A model generated the notes under the pieces. The model made no database searches and had not been told where the DNA came from. It saw only the letters and a list, made by a program, of their open reading frames with translations. A stretch of 64,000 nucleotides of DNA from Chondromyces crocatus. GTDB taxonomy: Bacteria; Myxococcota_A; Polyangia; Polyangiales; Polyangiaceae. Of this stretch, positions 1-8,476 are shown one piece after another (the stretch's first letter is position 1; the number at the start of each line of letters is the position of its first letter). The position numbers and the translations under genes were made by a program. The stretch lies in the NCBI RefSeq assembly GCF_001189295.1, contig NZ_CP012159.1, forward strand, positions 3,298,973-3,362,972, read 5' to 3'.

Positions 1-82
1 CTCCGGCGAGAGCCACGCCCGAGAGCGTCAGCGAGCAGAGCGAGAGCACCGCTGCGAAGAGCTGGACCTTCCTGCGTGTCAC
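1..82 (-). CDS. N-terminal fragment of an exported protein (signal peptide)
   Basis: The window edge cuts this minus-strand gene, so only its first 27 codons are visible. It starts with GTG at 82, preceded by a GGGAGA ribosome site about 8 bases upstream. The peptide begins MTRRKVQLFAA and continues with a hydrophobic stretch rich in Leu/Ser ending in GVALAG. That is a charged n-region, a hydrophobic core and a likely signal peptidase site after Ala-Leu-Ala. The product therefore enters the Sec pathway, but its mature function cannot be read. It lies downstream of pilC-pilS on the same strand; membership of that operon is unlikely because an opposite-strand gene intervenes. Confidence 0.6.
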   Translation of the reverse strand, partial: MTRRKVQLFAAVLSLCSLTLSGVALAG

Positions 83-337
83 GTCGATCGTCTCCCTTCT
101 TCCGTCCGAGCCTTGGGGGCAGGCCGCTTGATAGTGCCGGCCCTGGGCTCGCGCAATCGGTGATGCAATTCGTTGGCCGGTCCATGAGACGCGCGACCCC
201 GAGCCTCTATTCAAGCGGCCGGACGTCCACGCGTGAACATCACGCCACAGGTCCCCTGGCCTGCGCGTCGGGATCGCTGCCTGGTGCATCGCTCCGTCCC
301 CCCGTCCGCGCCTGACCGGAGTACAAGCCCCGCCCCG

Positions 338-616
338 ATGGCCCTTTCCCAGAGGACTCGCCTCTTGCTGGCAGCCACAGCAATCGCCCTCGCGTCCTTC
401 GGGCTCGGCTTGCTCGCTGCGCGCCAGGGCGACGGGTCAGGGCCTGCTTCGGCGCCGCCCGAGCCCTCCACCTCCAGCTCTTTCCCGAACTACGTCGTGC
501 TCGACGCGGGAAAGGCCGAGCCCCGCATCGCCCTGGATCCCGACCGCGTGGAGCTGCTCCCGGACGCCTCTTTGCGCCTCGACTTGCCCGACGGCTTCGG
601 TGGTGGGTCGCCTTGA
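338..616 (+). CDS. small single-span membrane protein, hypothetical
   Basis: This encodes 92 residues from ATG 338. The first 30 residues are a charged start (MALSQRTR) followed by one hydrophobic Ala/Leu helix. A Ser/Pro-rich linker and a short acidic tail containing DLPDGFGGGSP follow. No family was recognised. The reading frame stays open upstream to 233, but that part lacks a hydrophobic or conserved character, so the internal ATG in front of the membrane helix was chosen. The ribosome site is weak. It ends 44 bases from the pilS stop in a convergent arrangement. The codon use looks like real coding sequence, but the short length keeps confidence moderate. Confidence 0.45.
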   Translation: MALSQRTRLLLAATAIALASFGLGLLAARQGDGSGPASAPPEPSTSSSFPNYVVLDAGKAEPRIALDPDRVELLPDASLRLDLPDGFGGGSP

Positions 617-660
617 CGTGCTGGCTGGAGAGCGTCACGAGCGCCCATGGGCGACGGGCT

Positions 661-2028
661 CTACAGCACGGCGCGAGAGCGAGGGAGGCGCTCGGACACG
701 GGCAGGGGCTCGCTCGTATCCATGTCCAGATGCACAGCGTGGCTGGGGAGCAACACCCTGAACGTGGTGCCCTGGCCTTCCTGGCTCTCGACCTCCACCG
801 AGAACTGGTGATCGTCGAGGATGCGCTTCACCACCGCCAGCCCGATGCCGATCCCGTGCGAGCGGGTGGTGAAGAAGGCATCGAACAGCCGCTCCCGCGC
901 CTCGGAGGGGATCCCGCGCCCGTGGTCACGGACCTCCAGCACCTGGCGGTCCGAGGCCTCGCGCGAGAGGGCGATCACCACCTCGGCGCCCGCGGAACTC
1001 GCCTGCACCGCGTTGCGCACCAGGTTCCAGACCACCTGCCGCAGCTGCGCGGGATCTGCGCGCACCACGGAGACCTTGGGACCCTCGTAGCGCACCGTCA
1101 CGTCACCCCCTCTCCCCGAGCGACCCGCGAGCATCACCACGTCGTGGATCGTGGCCACGAGATCCATGGGCTCCATCGCGGGGGCCCGCGGGCGTGAGAG
1201 ATCGAGCATGTCGCCGACCAGCTCGTTGAGGCGCTGCGTCTCGCGCTCGATGATCTCGCAGAGTTGACGGTCCTCCGCCGAGAGCGTGCCCCCCGTGCGG
1301 AGCAGCTCGATGGAACCTGCGATCGAGCCGAGCGGGTTGCGGATCTCGTGCGCGAGCCCTGCAGCGAGCCTTCCGAGCATGGCGAGGCGCTCGGCCTGCT
1401 CTGCGCGCGCCGTCGCCTGGGCCAGCCGACCTCCGGTCGTGCGCAGGCGCTCCGCCAGGTAGCTCGCCAGCAGCGTGACCACCACGATGGCGAGCAGGTT
1501 GACGAAGATCGTGTAGCGCATCGCGCTCCACTGCGTCAGGTAGGCGTCGAAGGGCTGATCCGTCGGGACGGGCAGCACCTGGAGCATGAACCCGCCACAG
1601 AGCAGCCCGTACGCGCCGGCGCCCGCCACGGCGGCCACCGCGGCCCCGCGCAGCCCGAGCAAGATCGCTCCGGTGAGGCAGGTGAGCCCGTAGAGCGACG
1701 TTGCCCCGCTCGACGCGCCTCCCGTGATGTAGACGAGCGCGGTCCAGGTGATCTGGTCGGTGACGAGCTGAGCGTGCGCGATTGATGGCAGTGCGCGCTT
1801 CATGCGGAGGAACACCGCATACACGGCCGCCACGCCGTAGGCCGTGGCCACCGTGGTCAGCGCGACGAGGCTGGAGAAGCCACCTGGCGTGAACCCCCCC
1901 AGGTATGTGGCGGCGGCGACGACGAGGAGGATGGTCAGGACGAGCAGGCGCAGCGCGGTCAGCCACGTGAGCCGCGTCGCGAGCGGCGCACCTGCGTGGG
2001 CTGCGGCGCGCTCGCGGTCCGTCTTCAC
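661..2028 (-). CDS. pilS: PilS-type membrane sensor histidine kinase
   Basis: The product is a 455-residue sensor kinase of the PilS/NtrB type, which in type IV pilus systems phosphorylates the NtrC-like regulator PilR. About six hydrophobic segments occupy residues 20-195. A HisKA domain follows with the phospho-acceptor His227 in the motif AHEIRNPLG, then a HATPase_c domain with an N-box (NLVRNAVQ), DHGRGIP and GIGIGLAVV. It starts with GTG at 2028, which overlaps the pilC stop by four bases (GTGA), so the two genes are translationally coupled. No pilR or pilA follows in the window, unlike the Myxococcus pil cluster as generally described. The pilS name rests on the neighbour and topology; the kinase assignment is firm. 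Confidence 0.88.
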   Translation of the reverse strand: MKTDRERAAAHAGAPLATRLTWLTALRLLVLTILLVVAAATYLGGFTPGGFSSLVALTTVATAYGVAAVYAVFLRMKRALPSIAHAQLVTDQITWTALVYITGGASSGATSLYGLTCLTGAILLGLRGAAVAAVAGAGAYGLLCGGFMLQVLPVPTDQPFDAYLTQWSAMRYTIFVNLLAIVVVTLLASYLAERLRTTGGRLAQATARAEQAERLAMLGRLAAGLAHEIRNPLGSIAGSIELLRTGGTLSAEDRQLCEIIERETQRLNELVGDMLDLSRPRAPAMEPMDLVATIHDVVMLAGRSGRGGDVTVRYEGPKVSVVRADPAQLRQVVWNLVRNAVQASSAGAEVVIALSREASDRQVLEVRDHGRGIPSEARERLFDAFFTTRSHGIGIGLAVVKRILDDHQFSVEVESQEGQGTTFRVLLPSHAVHLDMDTSEPLPVSERLPRSRAVL

Positions 2029-3242
2029 TCGGTCTTGATCTTCCCGGCGAGATCGAAGATCGGCAGGTACATCGAGATCAGCACGACCCCGACCACGCCT
2101 CCGACGACGACCATGAGGAGCGGCTCGAGCAGCGACGTCAGCGCTGCGACGGCGACGTCGACCTCATCCTCGTAGAAGTCGGCGATCTTGTTGAGCATGG
2201 TGTCCAGCGCCCCGGTCTGCTCACCGACGGCGATCATCTGCACGACCATGCCCGGGAACACCTTCACCTCGCTGAGCGGTTCGGCCATGTTCTTCCCCTC
2301 GGAGATCTTCTGCCGAGCGAACATCAGCCCCTCTTCCACGATCACGTTCCCCGCCGTCTTGGCGACGATGTCGAGCGCGTCGAGGATGGGCACACCGGAG
2401 CCGAGAAGCGTGCCCAGCGTGCGGGTGAAGCGTGCGACCGCAATCTTCTGCAGCACGGGCCCGATGATCGGGAGCTTGAGCATCAGGCGGTGGATGCTCC
2501 GCTTCCCTGAGGGGGAACGGTAGAAGTAGACGAAGGCGGTGATGCTGGCGACCGCGCCCACCACCAGCACCGGCAGGTACGTCACGAAGCTCTTCGACAC
2601 CCCGATGACGATCTTCGTGAGCTTCGGCAGCGCGTCCTTCGCGCCGAACTCGGCGAACATCGTCTCGAAGGACGGGATGACGAACGTCAGCAGCACGATC
2701 ATCACCAGGACCAGGATCACGATGACCGCGGACGGGTAAGCGAGCGCGCCGCGCACCTGCCGCGCGAGCTTGACGTTCTTCTCGATGTAGACCGCGAGCC
2801 GGTTCAGGATGCTGTCGAGGATGCCGCCCACCTCACCGGCCTGGACCAGGTTCACGAAGAGGTCGTCGAAGATCTTCGGGTGCCGCCGGAGCGCGTCGCT
2901 GAACGTGGCGCCTTGCTCGACGGTGTTCTTGATGTCCTTCAGCGCCGCCTGGAAGATCTTGTTCGGCTCCTGATTGGAGAGGATCTCCAGACACTGGACG
3001 AGCGGTAGACCGGCATCGATCATCGTCGCGAACTGGCGGATGAACTTGACGAGTTCCTTCGCCTCGACGCCCGATCCGAACGAGAGCTTCAGGTTGAGCC
3101 CTGCGCCCTTCTTCTTCACGCGGGTGGGGTTGAGCTGCTGGGCGCGGAGCCGGTTGAGCACCGCTGCCTCGCTCTCCGCCTCCATCGTGCCCTTGCGAAC
3201 CTCGCCGGCTCGCCCGCGCGCTTCCCAAACGAACTCTGCCAT
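2025..3242 (-). CDS. pilC: PilC, type IV pilus inner-membrane platform protein
   Basis: The product has 405 residues, the normal PilC length. PilC is the inner-membrane platform that couples the PilB/PilT motors to pilin assembly and retraction. Two T2SS-F domains are visible: the first has the conserved stretch KFIRQFATMIDAGLPL (about residues 66-81), and the second, ARFTRTLGTLLGSGVPIL, lies near residue 270. Three membrane helices are present near 170, 220 and at the C-terminus (LLMVVVGGVVGVVLISMYLP). The N-terminal YITGE-like domain (FVWEARGRAGEVRKGTM) is also typical. It is the first gene of a pilC-pilS unit. The motors PilB/PilT are not in the window, and pilMNOPQ lies 35 kb away. Confidence 0.96.
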   Translation of the reverse strand: MAEFVWEARGRAGEVRKGTMEAESEAAVLNRLRAQQLNPTRVKKKGAGLNLKLSFGSGVEAKELVKFIRQFATMIDAGLPLVQCLEILSNQEPNKIFQAALKDIKNTVEQGATFSDALRRHPKIFDDLFVNLVQAGEVGGILDSILNRLAVYIEKNVKLARQVRGALAYPSAVIVILVLVMIVLLTFVIPSFETMFAEFGAKDALPKLTKIVIGVSKSFVTYLPVLVVGAVASITAFVYFYRSPSGKRSIHRLMLKLPIIGPVLQKIAVARFTRTLGTLLGSGVPILDALDIVAKTAGNVIVEEGLMFARQKISEGKNMAEPLSEVKVFPGMVVQMIAVGEQTGALDTMLNKIADFYEDEVDVAVAALTSLLEPLLMVVVGGVVGVVLISMYLPIFDLAGKIKTE

Positions 3243-3300
3243 ACCCCTTATCCAGCTTCTTTCGCCTGGGCGCGGCAGACCCGCGTCGCCCGGGAGCCCC

Positions 3301-3330
3301 AGGATAGGGATCCTTTCGCTGAAGGGTCAA
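3301..3330 (-). promoter_or_regulatory. candidate sigma-70-type promoter for pilC-pilS
   Basis: Read on the minus strand, TTGACC (3325-3330) is followed after 18 bases by TATCCT (3301-3306). This gives a leader of about 50 bases before the pilC start. Spacing is one base longer than ideal. Seen by eye only; no transcription start is known. Confidence 0.4.
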
Positions 3331-3410
3331 AAACTTGACTGGAAGCGGGCCTGCGCTCGCCGATGGCGGCGCCAATACCCCGATCCCACCGTTCCTGGCA
3401 TCCTCGGGTG

Positions 3411-4613
3411 ATGGTTGCCCCGGTGCTCGATCTCTCCTCCGCCGACGACCTCGCGCCGATCGCCGCGCTCGTGGTCGACGAGCTTCGCACCGCGCCTGGC
3501 GCCAGCGTCGCCGCCGCCGTCCGACGACCTGGCCGACCTGACGGCTTCGTCCACGGCCTCGGCGTCGCCGGTCGCCTCTGGTTCGACGCCACGCCTCCAC
3601 CTGGCGCCTCCCCCGCAGCCCCCCCTGTCACCCACGACACCGTCTTCGATCTCGCCTCCGTCACCAAACCCCTCACCGCCCTCACCCTCGTGCGCCTCGC
3701 ACGCGCCGGCGTCCTTCGCCTCGACGAGCCCCTGCGCGACCTCCTCCCCGAGCTGTCCGACACTCCTTCGGCCGACGCACCGCTCGACCTCCTCGCCTCG
3801 CACCGCGCCGGCCTCGACGGCCACCGCCCCCTCTACGCCCCCCTCCTCCAGGGGCGCGCCGCCGACCTCGAAGAGTCCCTCCGCATCGCCGCCAGCGCCC
3901 GCCGCGTCGACTGCGCGGGCGCCCCTCCACCCGACGGCTTCCCCCCCGTGTACAGCGACCTCGGGTACCTCCTCCTCGGCGCCGCCCTCGCGCGCCGTGC
4001 CGACCTCCCCCTCGACGCCCTCGTGGCCCGCGAGGTCACCGAGCCCCTCGGCCTCACCCCTTCACCTGGCCGCGCCTGCCCCGCCATCGCCTCCGCCCGC
4101 GCGTTCCGTCGGGTCGACGCCCACTGGGACGAACGCGTCGCGCCCACAGAGCGCGCCCCCTTCCGCGGCGGCATCGTGCGCGGCGAGGTCCACGACGAGA
4201 ACGCCTGGGCCCTCGTCGGTGACGCCTCCGCGGGCCACGCTGGCCTTTTCGGCGACGCCCTCGCCGTCGCGCACCTCGGCGTCGCCTTGCTCCAGGCCCT
4301 GGCCGGCGAGCGCCCTGGCTGGCTCTCCGCCGCCGACCTCGCGCCCCTCCTCCGCCCCCGCCCTGGCGGATCCTTGCGCGCCGGCTTCGACAGCCGCAGC
4401 GGCCCCACGCCGAGTTCGGGCAACCGCTTCGGGCACGCGACCTTCGGCCACCTCGGCTTCACCGGCACCAGCCTGTGGATCGATCCCGATGCTCAGCTCG
4501 TGGGCGTGCTCCTCACCAACCGTGTGCACCCCACGCGCACCACCGACACCATCCGCAGGGCGCGCCCCGCCGCGTACGATGCCATCGCCGCGGCCATGCT
4601 GGACGCCCGCTGA
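3411..4613 (+). CDS. serine hydrolase of the beta-lactamase / class C PBP family
   Basis: About 400 residues with the signature of the beta-lactamase-related serine hydrolases. There is an active-site S-x-x-K motif (LASVTKPL), a Y-S-D element replacing the usual Y-x-N, and a late GFTGTSLW segment in the place of the K-T-G strand. Family members include D-aminopeptidases, esterases and penicillin-binding proteins; the substrate cannot be told from the sequence. No clear signal peptide is visible, so a cytoplasmic role is possible. The frame is also open from an ATG at 3363; the start at 3411 (MVAPVLDLSS) was preferred because the alignable part begins there, but the ribosome site is weak for both. 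It is strongly C-rich at third codon positions. The next gene starts 35 bases downstream. Confidence 0.8.
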   Translation: MVAPVLDLSSADDLAPIAALVVDELRTAPGASVAAAVRRPGRPDGFVHGLGVAGRLWFDATPPPGASPAAPPVTHDTVFDLASVTKPLTALTLVRLARAGVLRLDEPLRDLLPELSDTPSADAPLDLLASHRAGLDGHRPLYAPLLQGRAADLEESLRIAASARRVDCAGAPPPDGFPPVYSDLGYLLLGAALARRADLPLDALVAREVTEPLGLTPSPGRACPAIASARAFRRVDAHWDERVAPTERAPFRGGIVRGEVHDENAWALVGDASAGHAGLFGDALAVAHLGVALLQALAGERPGWLSAADLAPLLRPRPGGSLRAGFDSRSGPTPSSGNRFGHATFGHLGFTGTSLWIDPDAQLVGVLLTNRVHPTRTTDTIRRARPAAYDAIAAAMLDAR

Positions 4614-4648
4614 GCGGCAGGCGATACAGTCCCCACCGAGGAGGCACC

Positions 4649-4975
4649 ATGGCCAAGATCCAGCTCGACGCCGCGTGGAGCGACGTGCTCCGCCGCTACA
4701 AAGAAGACCACCAGGACCCGCGCAACCAGGCGTGCCACAAGATCGGGATTCCCCTGATCGTCGGCAGCTTCCCCGTGGGGGCGACCCTCATCGGCCTCCC
4801 CCTCGCCGCGGGCATGTTCACCGTGGGCTGGGGCTTTCAGTTCGTGGGTCACGCCTTCGAAGGCAAGCAACCCTCCTTCGTGAACGACCGCAGGAGCCTG
4901 CTGATCGGCGTGCTGTGGTGCCTCGAGAAGTACGGCCTGAAGGTCTTCGAAGAAGCCCCCGCGCCCGCCTCGTGA
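4649..4975 (+). CDS. Mpo1-like / DUF962 membrane protein
   Basis: A 108-residue protein of the DUF962/Mpo1-like family. Yeast Mpo1 is an iron-dependent dioxygenase in the alpha-oxidation of 2-hydroxy fatty acids; bacterial members are mostly uncharacterised. The family's conserved histidines are present: H21 in YKEDHQDPRNQ, H30 in ACHKIGIP, and one in FVGHAFEGKQPSF. One or two hydrophobic segments surround LIVGSFPVGATLIGLPLAAG. It is preceded by a strong GAGGAG ribosome site seven bases before the ATG. It follows the serine hydrolase by 35 bases in the same direction and may be cotranscribed. A role in 2-hydroxy-fatty-acid turnover is attractive for a sphingolipid-making myxobacterium but is inference. 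Confidence 0.82.
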   Translation: MAKIQLDAAWSDVLRRYKEDHQDPRNQACHKIGIPLIVGSFPVGATLIGLPLAAGMFTVGWGFQFVGHAFEGKQPSFVNDRRSLLIGVLWCLEKYGLKVFEEAPAPAS

Positions 4976-5340
4976 TGTGACGCGCGCCACGGCGCGCCGA
5001 GACCCGTGATGCATGTAACGGTGTGGGGCGTGTGACGCGTCCCGAGCGCGCGATGCGTGTCGATGGCGATGCGCATCGGCGGCGCGGCGTGCGTGGGCGC
5101 GGCGTGCGTGGGCGCGGCGCGTCTGGATCGCCTCCCATCTGGAGTGCGCCACGCGTCTGGAGCGCCGCACACATCCGGCATGCGTGACGAGTGCGACGCG
5201 TGATGCGCACCGCGTGGCGCACATGGAACGCGCGACACGCGTCACGTGCGCACCGTGCATGAAACGCGCGTGACGCGCACCGCGAGGTGCTCGGAGCACC
5301 GCTTGACGCGACGCGCGTGATTCCAGCGGGTGCGCCGTGC
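4976..5340 (+). other. gene-free spacer rich in GCGTG/ACGCG reiterations
   Basis: No credible gene is seen. The stretch is packed with short GCGTG, CGCG and TGACGCG elements, including back-to-back copies of a GGCGCGGCGTGCGTG-type unit near 5088-5120. Minus-strand reading frames here translate to Arg/His/Ala repeats and are composition artefacts. It leads into the promoter of the next gene. Confidence 0.5.
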
Positions 5341-5354
5341 AGAGGTACGCTTTC

Positions 5355-5371
5355 TGCTATACTCGGAGTAT
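5355..5371 (+). promoter_or_regulatory. extended -10 promoter with overlapping 13-bp perfect dyad
   Basis: TGCTATACT (5355-5363) is an extended -10 element. A perfect palindrome ATACTC-G-GAGTAT spans 5359-5371 and covers its downstream half, an ideal place for a repressor or activator. It stands out as AT-rich in GC-rich DNA. The following leader of about 80 bases ends in GGGGAGAG before the ATG at 5454. Confidence 0.5.
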
Positions 5372-5453
5372 TCCCCGCAGGTAGCTCATGTGGGACCTGG
5401 AGCGACCGGCAGGTTGAAGTAACCCGAAAGCGCAGGCGTAGGGGAGAGCCGCC

Positions 5454-6149
5454 ATGAGCATCTTCGTCACCCGGGAGGAGATCGAGGCCATCGACCCGTT
5501 GCTCTGGAAGGTGTTGCCCCTCCAGATCCGGGAGCGGCTCCCACGGAGCCTCACGGCGTCCCCTCTGAACACGACCGTCCTGCGTCGCGCGTTCACCATG
5601 CTCCGACCGTTCCTGGAGCGCCTTTTCCAGCGCCTCGGTTACGAGGAAGGCGAGCCCTGGCCCCAGTGGAAGCTGCTGGCCGCGTTCTACCTCATCCAGG
5701 AAGAGGTCGGCCCGGCGACCCTCTTCAAGGTGGGGCGGCAGATCTACGCCACCATGCCCTGGCCTCCCTCGGTCCGCAGCGTCACGGACGCCGTCATGGG
5801 CCTCGATCCTGCCTTCCGGGCTGCCCACCACGACGCGCCGGACGCTCTGATTGGCGCCTGGCGTGTGGTCGAGGCGGTGCCTGGCAGGATGGTGATCGAG
5901 AGCAGCACCTTGTACCCCTGCCACCTCGAAGAGGGCACGATCACGGGCGTCTGCGACGGCTTCAGCAACGAACGCCCTCGGGCTGCCCTGCTCATGAACC
6001 GACGTCCCAAGCGGGACGGCGGCCGGGTGACCAGCTTCGAGGTGGTCTACAACCCGCGGACCGATCGTGACCGGGACACGCCTCACCAGACGGCGCCGAC
6101 ATCGATCGACGGACCGTGTCGCAGCCAGAGCAGAGAGAGCGCGCTGTAG
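5454..6149 (+). CDS. orphan cytoplasmic protein, hypothetical
   Basis: A 231-residue protein starting MSIFVTREEIEAIDP, with a good ribosome site (GGGGAGAG). It has no signal peptide or membrane segment. The N-terminal half is helical (LRPFLERLFQRLGYEEG, FYLIQEEVGPATLFKVGRQI). The C-terminal half (VVEAVPGRMVIESSTLYPC, then GVCDGF) has the look of the small-molecule-binding V4R/heme-NO-binding-type folds, but no family was firmly recognised. The last 67 bases overlap the 3' end of the gene on the other strand, and the last 25 residues look unstructured, so the natural stop may have been lost by read-on. Expression is probably controlled at the dyad-bearing promoter upstream. Confidence 0.65.
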   Translation: MSIFVTREEIEAIDPLLWKVLPLQIRERLPRSLTASPLNTTVLRRAFTMLRPFLERLFQRLGYEEGEPWPQWKLLAAFYLIQEEVGPATLFKVGRQIYATMPWPPSVRSVTDAVMGLDPAFRAAHHDAPDALIGAWRVVEAVPGRMVIESSTLYPCHLEEGTITGVCDGFSNERPRAALLMNRRPKRDGGRVTSFEVVYNPRTDRDRDTPHQTAPTSIDGPCRSQSRESAL

Positions 6150-8350
6150 GTCGACGTCTCGAACTCGTCCTCGGTCGACGACGGCGCCGTGGGCAAGCCC
6201 GTGAACCCGAACTCCGCCACATACGACGGCCGCACGTAGAGCCCGAAGCCCCCGAGGGATGCCCAGCGGTGGAGGAGCATCCAGCCGACCCGCGCGTTGC
6301 TGCGCAGGTGGAACGTCACCCCGCTCTCGATGGGCCCGACGCTCGTGTTCGCTGGATCGTGGCTGTAGAACGCCACACCCCCTCCCAGCGCGCCATCCAG
6401 GAAGAGACCGCTGTAGTGGTCCCGGTGCGTGTCGACATGATCGAGCTTCGAGTAGCCGAGCATCAGCGACAGGTTGTTGAACGTGACGTCGCGGAGGAAG
6501 CTCCCGGAGAACCCGTACTGCGTCGAGCGCTCCGGTGAGATCCAGGTGTGCACCAGCGCCGGCAGGTTCTGGTGCGTGTAGGCGAGCCCGTATTTGATGC
6601 GCCACTTGTTGTGCGCCATGAGCTGCGTGTCCACGTAGCTCGACCGGATCTCCATCGCGCCGCCTTCCCCGCTGGCCACGATGACGCTCGTCGACCCTCG
6701 GTACCGGCCCCACAGCACGCTCAGCTCCAGATCGTGCCCCCACACCACGTCGTCGACCTTGATCGCGCTCGTCAGGATCCCCGTCGAGTCCCCGATGTTC
6801 TCCGCCGCCGCGTCCACCACCCCCTGCGCGTAGCTCAGCCCGAAGTGCGCCGACTTCCAGCGCGCCTCCACGCTCGCAGAGAGCAACAGCGCCATCCCCA
6901 CGTCGTACTCGGGCGGCTCCACGAACACCCCGTTCGCCGCCTCCAGCGACGGCACCGGGCTCCCCAGGTGCCAGAAGCTCAGCCACGAGCCCGCGCCCGT
7001 CTCCAGGTAGTAGCTCCGGTGCCCTTCCCCGAGCCACGTCCCGCGCTCCACCGCACCATCCAGCAGCTCCTCCGGGTGCGTGAACCGCCTCCACGTCTGC
7101 GCCGAGCGCGCCGTCGGCCGCTGGAACGTCAACCACCCCGCGCCCTCTGGCGCGATCGCCAGCCGCGGACGCCTCCCCACGCCATCGTGATCGTCCCGCG
7201 CCAGCGTCACGTCCCCGCTCACCCGCCGCCCATCACGCAGCGCCACCGAGCGCAGCCCCCCGACGCCCCCGTGCCCGAACGTGAACACGGCGTAGACCGC
7301 ATCCGGCCCTGCCGCCGCGTCCAGCTCCAGCCCGCTCTCCCTGCTCCCCAGCGTGACGCTGCGCCACGCACGCCCCTCCTGGCTCACCGCGACCCGCGCC
7401 ACCCCGCTCACCGGCTCCTGGTAAAGCACGTAGAGCCAGCCATCCGGCCCTACCACCGCCCGGAACCCCGGCCCCGCGCTCGACGCCACCTCCACCGGAT
7501 CCTCGTCCGGCGGGTGCGCCACGATCGCGCTCCCTTCCTGGTGGACCAGCCAGAGCTGCCCGCCCACCTCCACGAGCTGCACCGGATGCGCCCCGGGCTC
7601 GACCTCGCCCATCGCCGGCCCCTCACCCCGGTCGACCTCGAACCCCTCCGAGACGTTCACCTCCCGGTCCCCATCGACGAGCACGTAACGCTTACCGACC
7701 CGCCCCTCGCGCTCCCGCGTCTCCGCATACACCAGCCGCAGCGCCCCCTCCGCCCCGAGCTGCACCCCGAGCGGCTCCACCTGGTAGCGCTCGCCCTCAC
7801 CCGAGGTGATCGTCCGCCGCAGCCCCCCGCTGTCCGTGAGCGTGAGCGTCTGCGACGCCGGCTGCCCTTCCGCATCCCGCGTCGCGCTCACGTGCAAGCA
7901 GGCGATGCGCGGTGGCGGCGCCACTGGCCGAGCCGCCTTGCGACCCCCTGAGCCGCCTCCCGCCCCCGCCTTCACGTCTGCCTTCGCGCCCGCCCCACCC
8001 GCTGCGCCTGCGCCTGCCTTCCCGCCCCCCGAGCGCGCCCCTGCCGCGCAGACCACACGCCCCGTCGTCGGCCGCCCCTGCGCATCCGAGCGCGCATCCA
8101 CCACCACCGACCCCGACGCGAGGCCCACCACCGTCCCCTGCGGCATCTGCGCGTAGATCTCGCCCCCCGGCGCCGTCAGCAACCGCAGCGGCTCCCCGGC
8201 CACTGGCGCCGCGACCCCCCCGGACTTCTCCTGCCGGCTTGCACTGGCAGCCTGGGCCTTGGGGTCGATGGGTGTCTTGGCCCACGCTGCTCGCGCAGGC
8301 AGCGCGCTCAAAACGGTGAGGACCAGAGCAAAGCGGGACGACGTCAGCAT
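6083..8350 (-). CDS. secreted protein with C-terminal outer-membrane beta-barrel-like domain
   Basis: 755 residues from ATG 8350, chosen because the sequence there gives a clean signal peptide (MLTSSRFALVLTVLSALPARAAWA); a frame-extended start at 8404 adds only an Arg/Trp-rich leader. Residues about 110-150 form a Gly/Ala-rich spacer. The middle has repeated strand-turn units with phrases such as GPDGWLYVLYQ and GQLWLVHQEGS, resembling beta-propeller repeats. The last 250 residues alternate aromatic and small residues in the manner of outer-membrane strands and end with aromatic W (VGAVW). It therefore probably sits in or on the outer membrane. No named family was recognised. Its 3' end overlaps the convergent orphan gene by 67 bases. 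Confidence 0.72.
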   Translation of the reverse strand: MLTSSRFALVLTVLSALPARAAWAKTPIDPKAQAASASRQEKSGGVAAPVAGEPLRLLTAPGGEIYAQMPQGTVVGLASGSVVVDARSDAQGRPTTGRVVCAAGARSGGGKAGAGAAGGAGAKADVKAGAGGGSGGRKAARPVAPPPRIACLHVSATRDAEGQPASQTLTLTDSGGLRRTITSGEGERYQVEPLGVQLGAEGALRLVYAETREREGRVGKRYVLVDGDREVNVSEGFEVDRGEGPAMGEVEPGAHPVQLVEVGGQLWLVHQEGSAIVAHPPDEDPVEVASSAGPGFRAVVGPDGWLYVLYQEPVSGVARVAVSQEGRAWRSVTLGSRESGLELDAAAGPDAVYAVFTFGHGGVGGLRSVALRDGRRVSGDVTLARDDHDGVGRRPRLAIAPEGAGWLTFQRPTARSAQTWRRFTHPEELLDGAVERGTWLGEGHRSYYLETGAGSWLSFWHLGSPVPSLEAANGVFVEPPEYDVGMALLLSASVEARWKSAHFGLSYAQGVVDAAAENIGDSTGILTSAIKVDDVVWGHDLELSVLWGRYRGSTSVIVASGEGGAMEIRSSYVDTQLMAHNKWRIKYGLAYTHQNLPALVHTWISPERSTQYGFSGSFLRDVTFNNLSLMLGYSKLDHVDTHRDHYSGLFLDGALGGGVAFYSHDPANTSVGPIESGVTFHLRSNARVGWMLLHRWASLGGFGLYVRPSYVAEFGFTGLPTAPSSTEDEFETSTYSALSLLWLRHGPSIDVGAVW

Positions 8351-8476
8351 GCGAGGACGGTGGACCCATGCCCACCGCGCTTTTCCCCATAGCACCCAGG
8401 CCACCGCACGTCGCCCACCGCTCCTCTGCGCGGCCTCGGTGGCGGCTCACGCCCGTGGCTTCTCGTCCTCGGCCCG

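Noticed and set aside
5303..5363. TTGACG (5303) as -35 for the TATACT at 5358
   Set aside because: 49 bases apart; the extended -10 explains the promoter better.
4818..7136. 772-codon minus-strand frame
   Set aside because: Runs across the DUF962 gene, the repeat-rich spacer and the orphan gene; Arg-rich without domains.
6548..7951. 467-codon plus-strand frame
   Set aside because: Antisense of the barrel-like protein gene; His/Arg/Pro-rich artefact.
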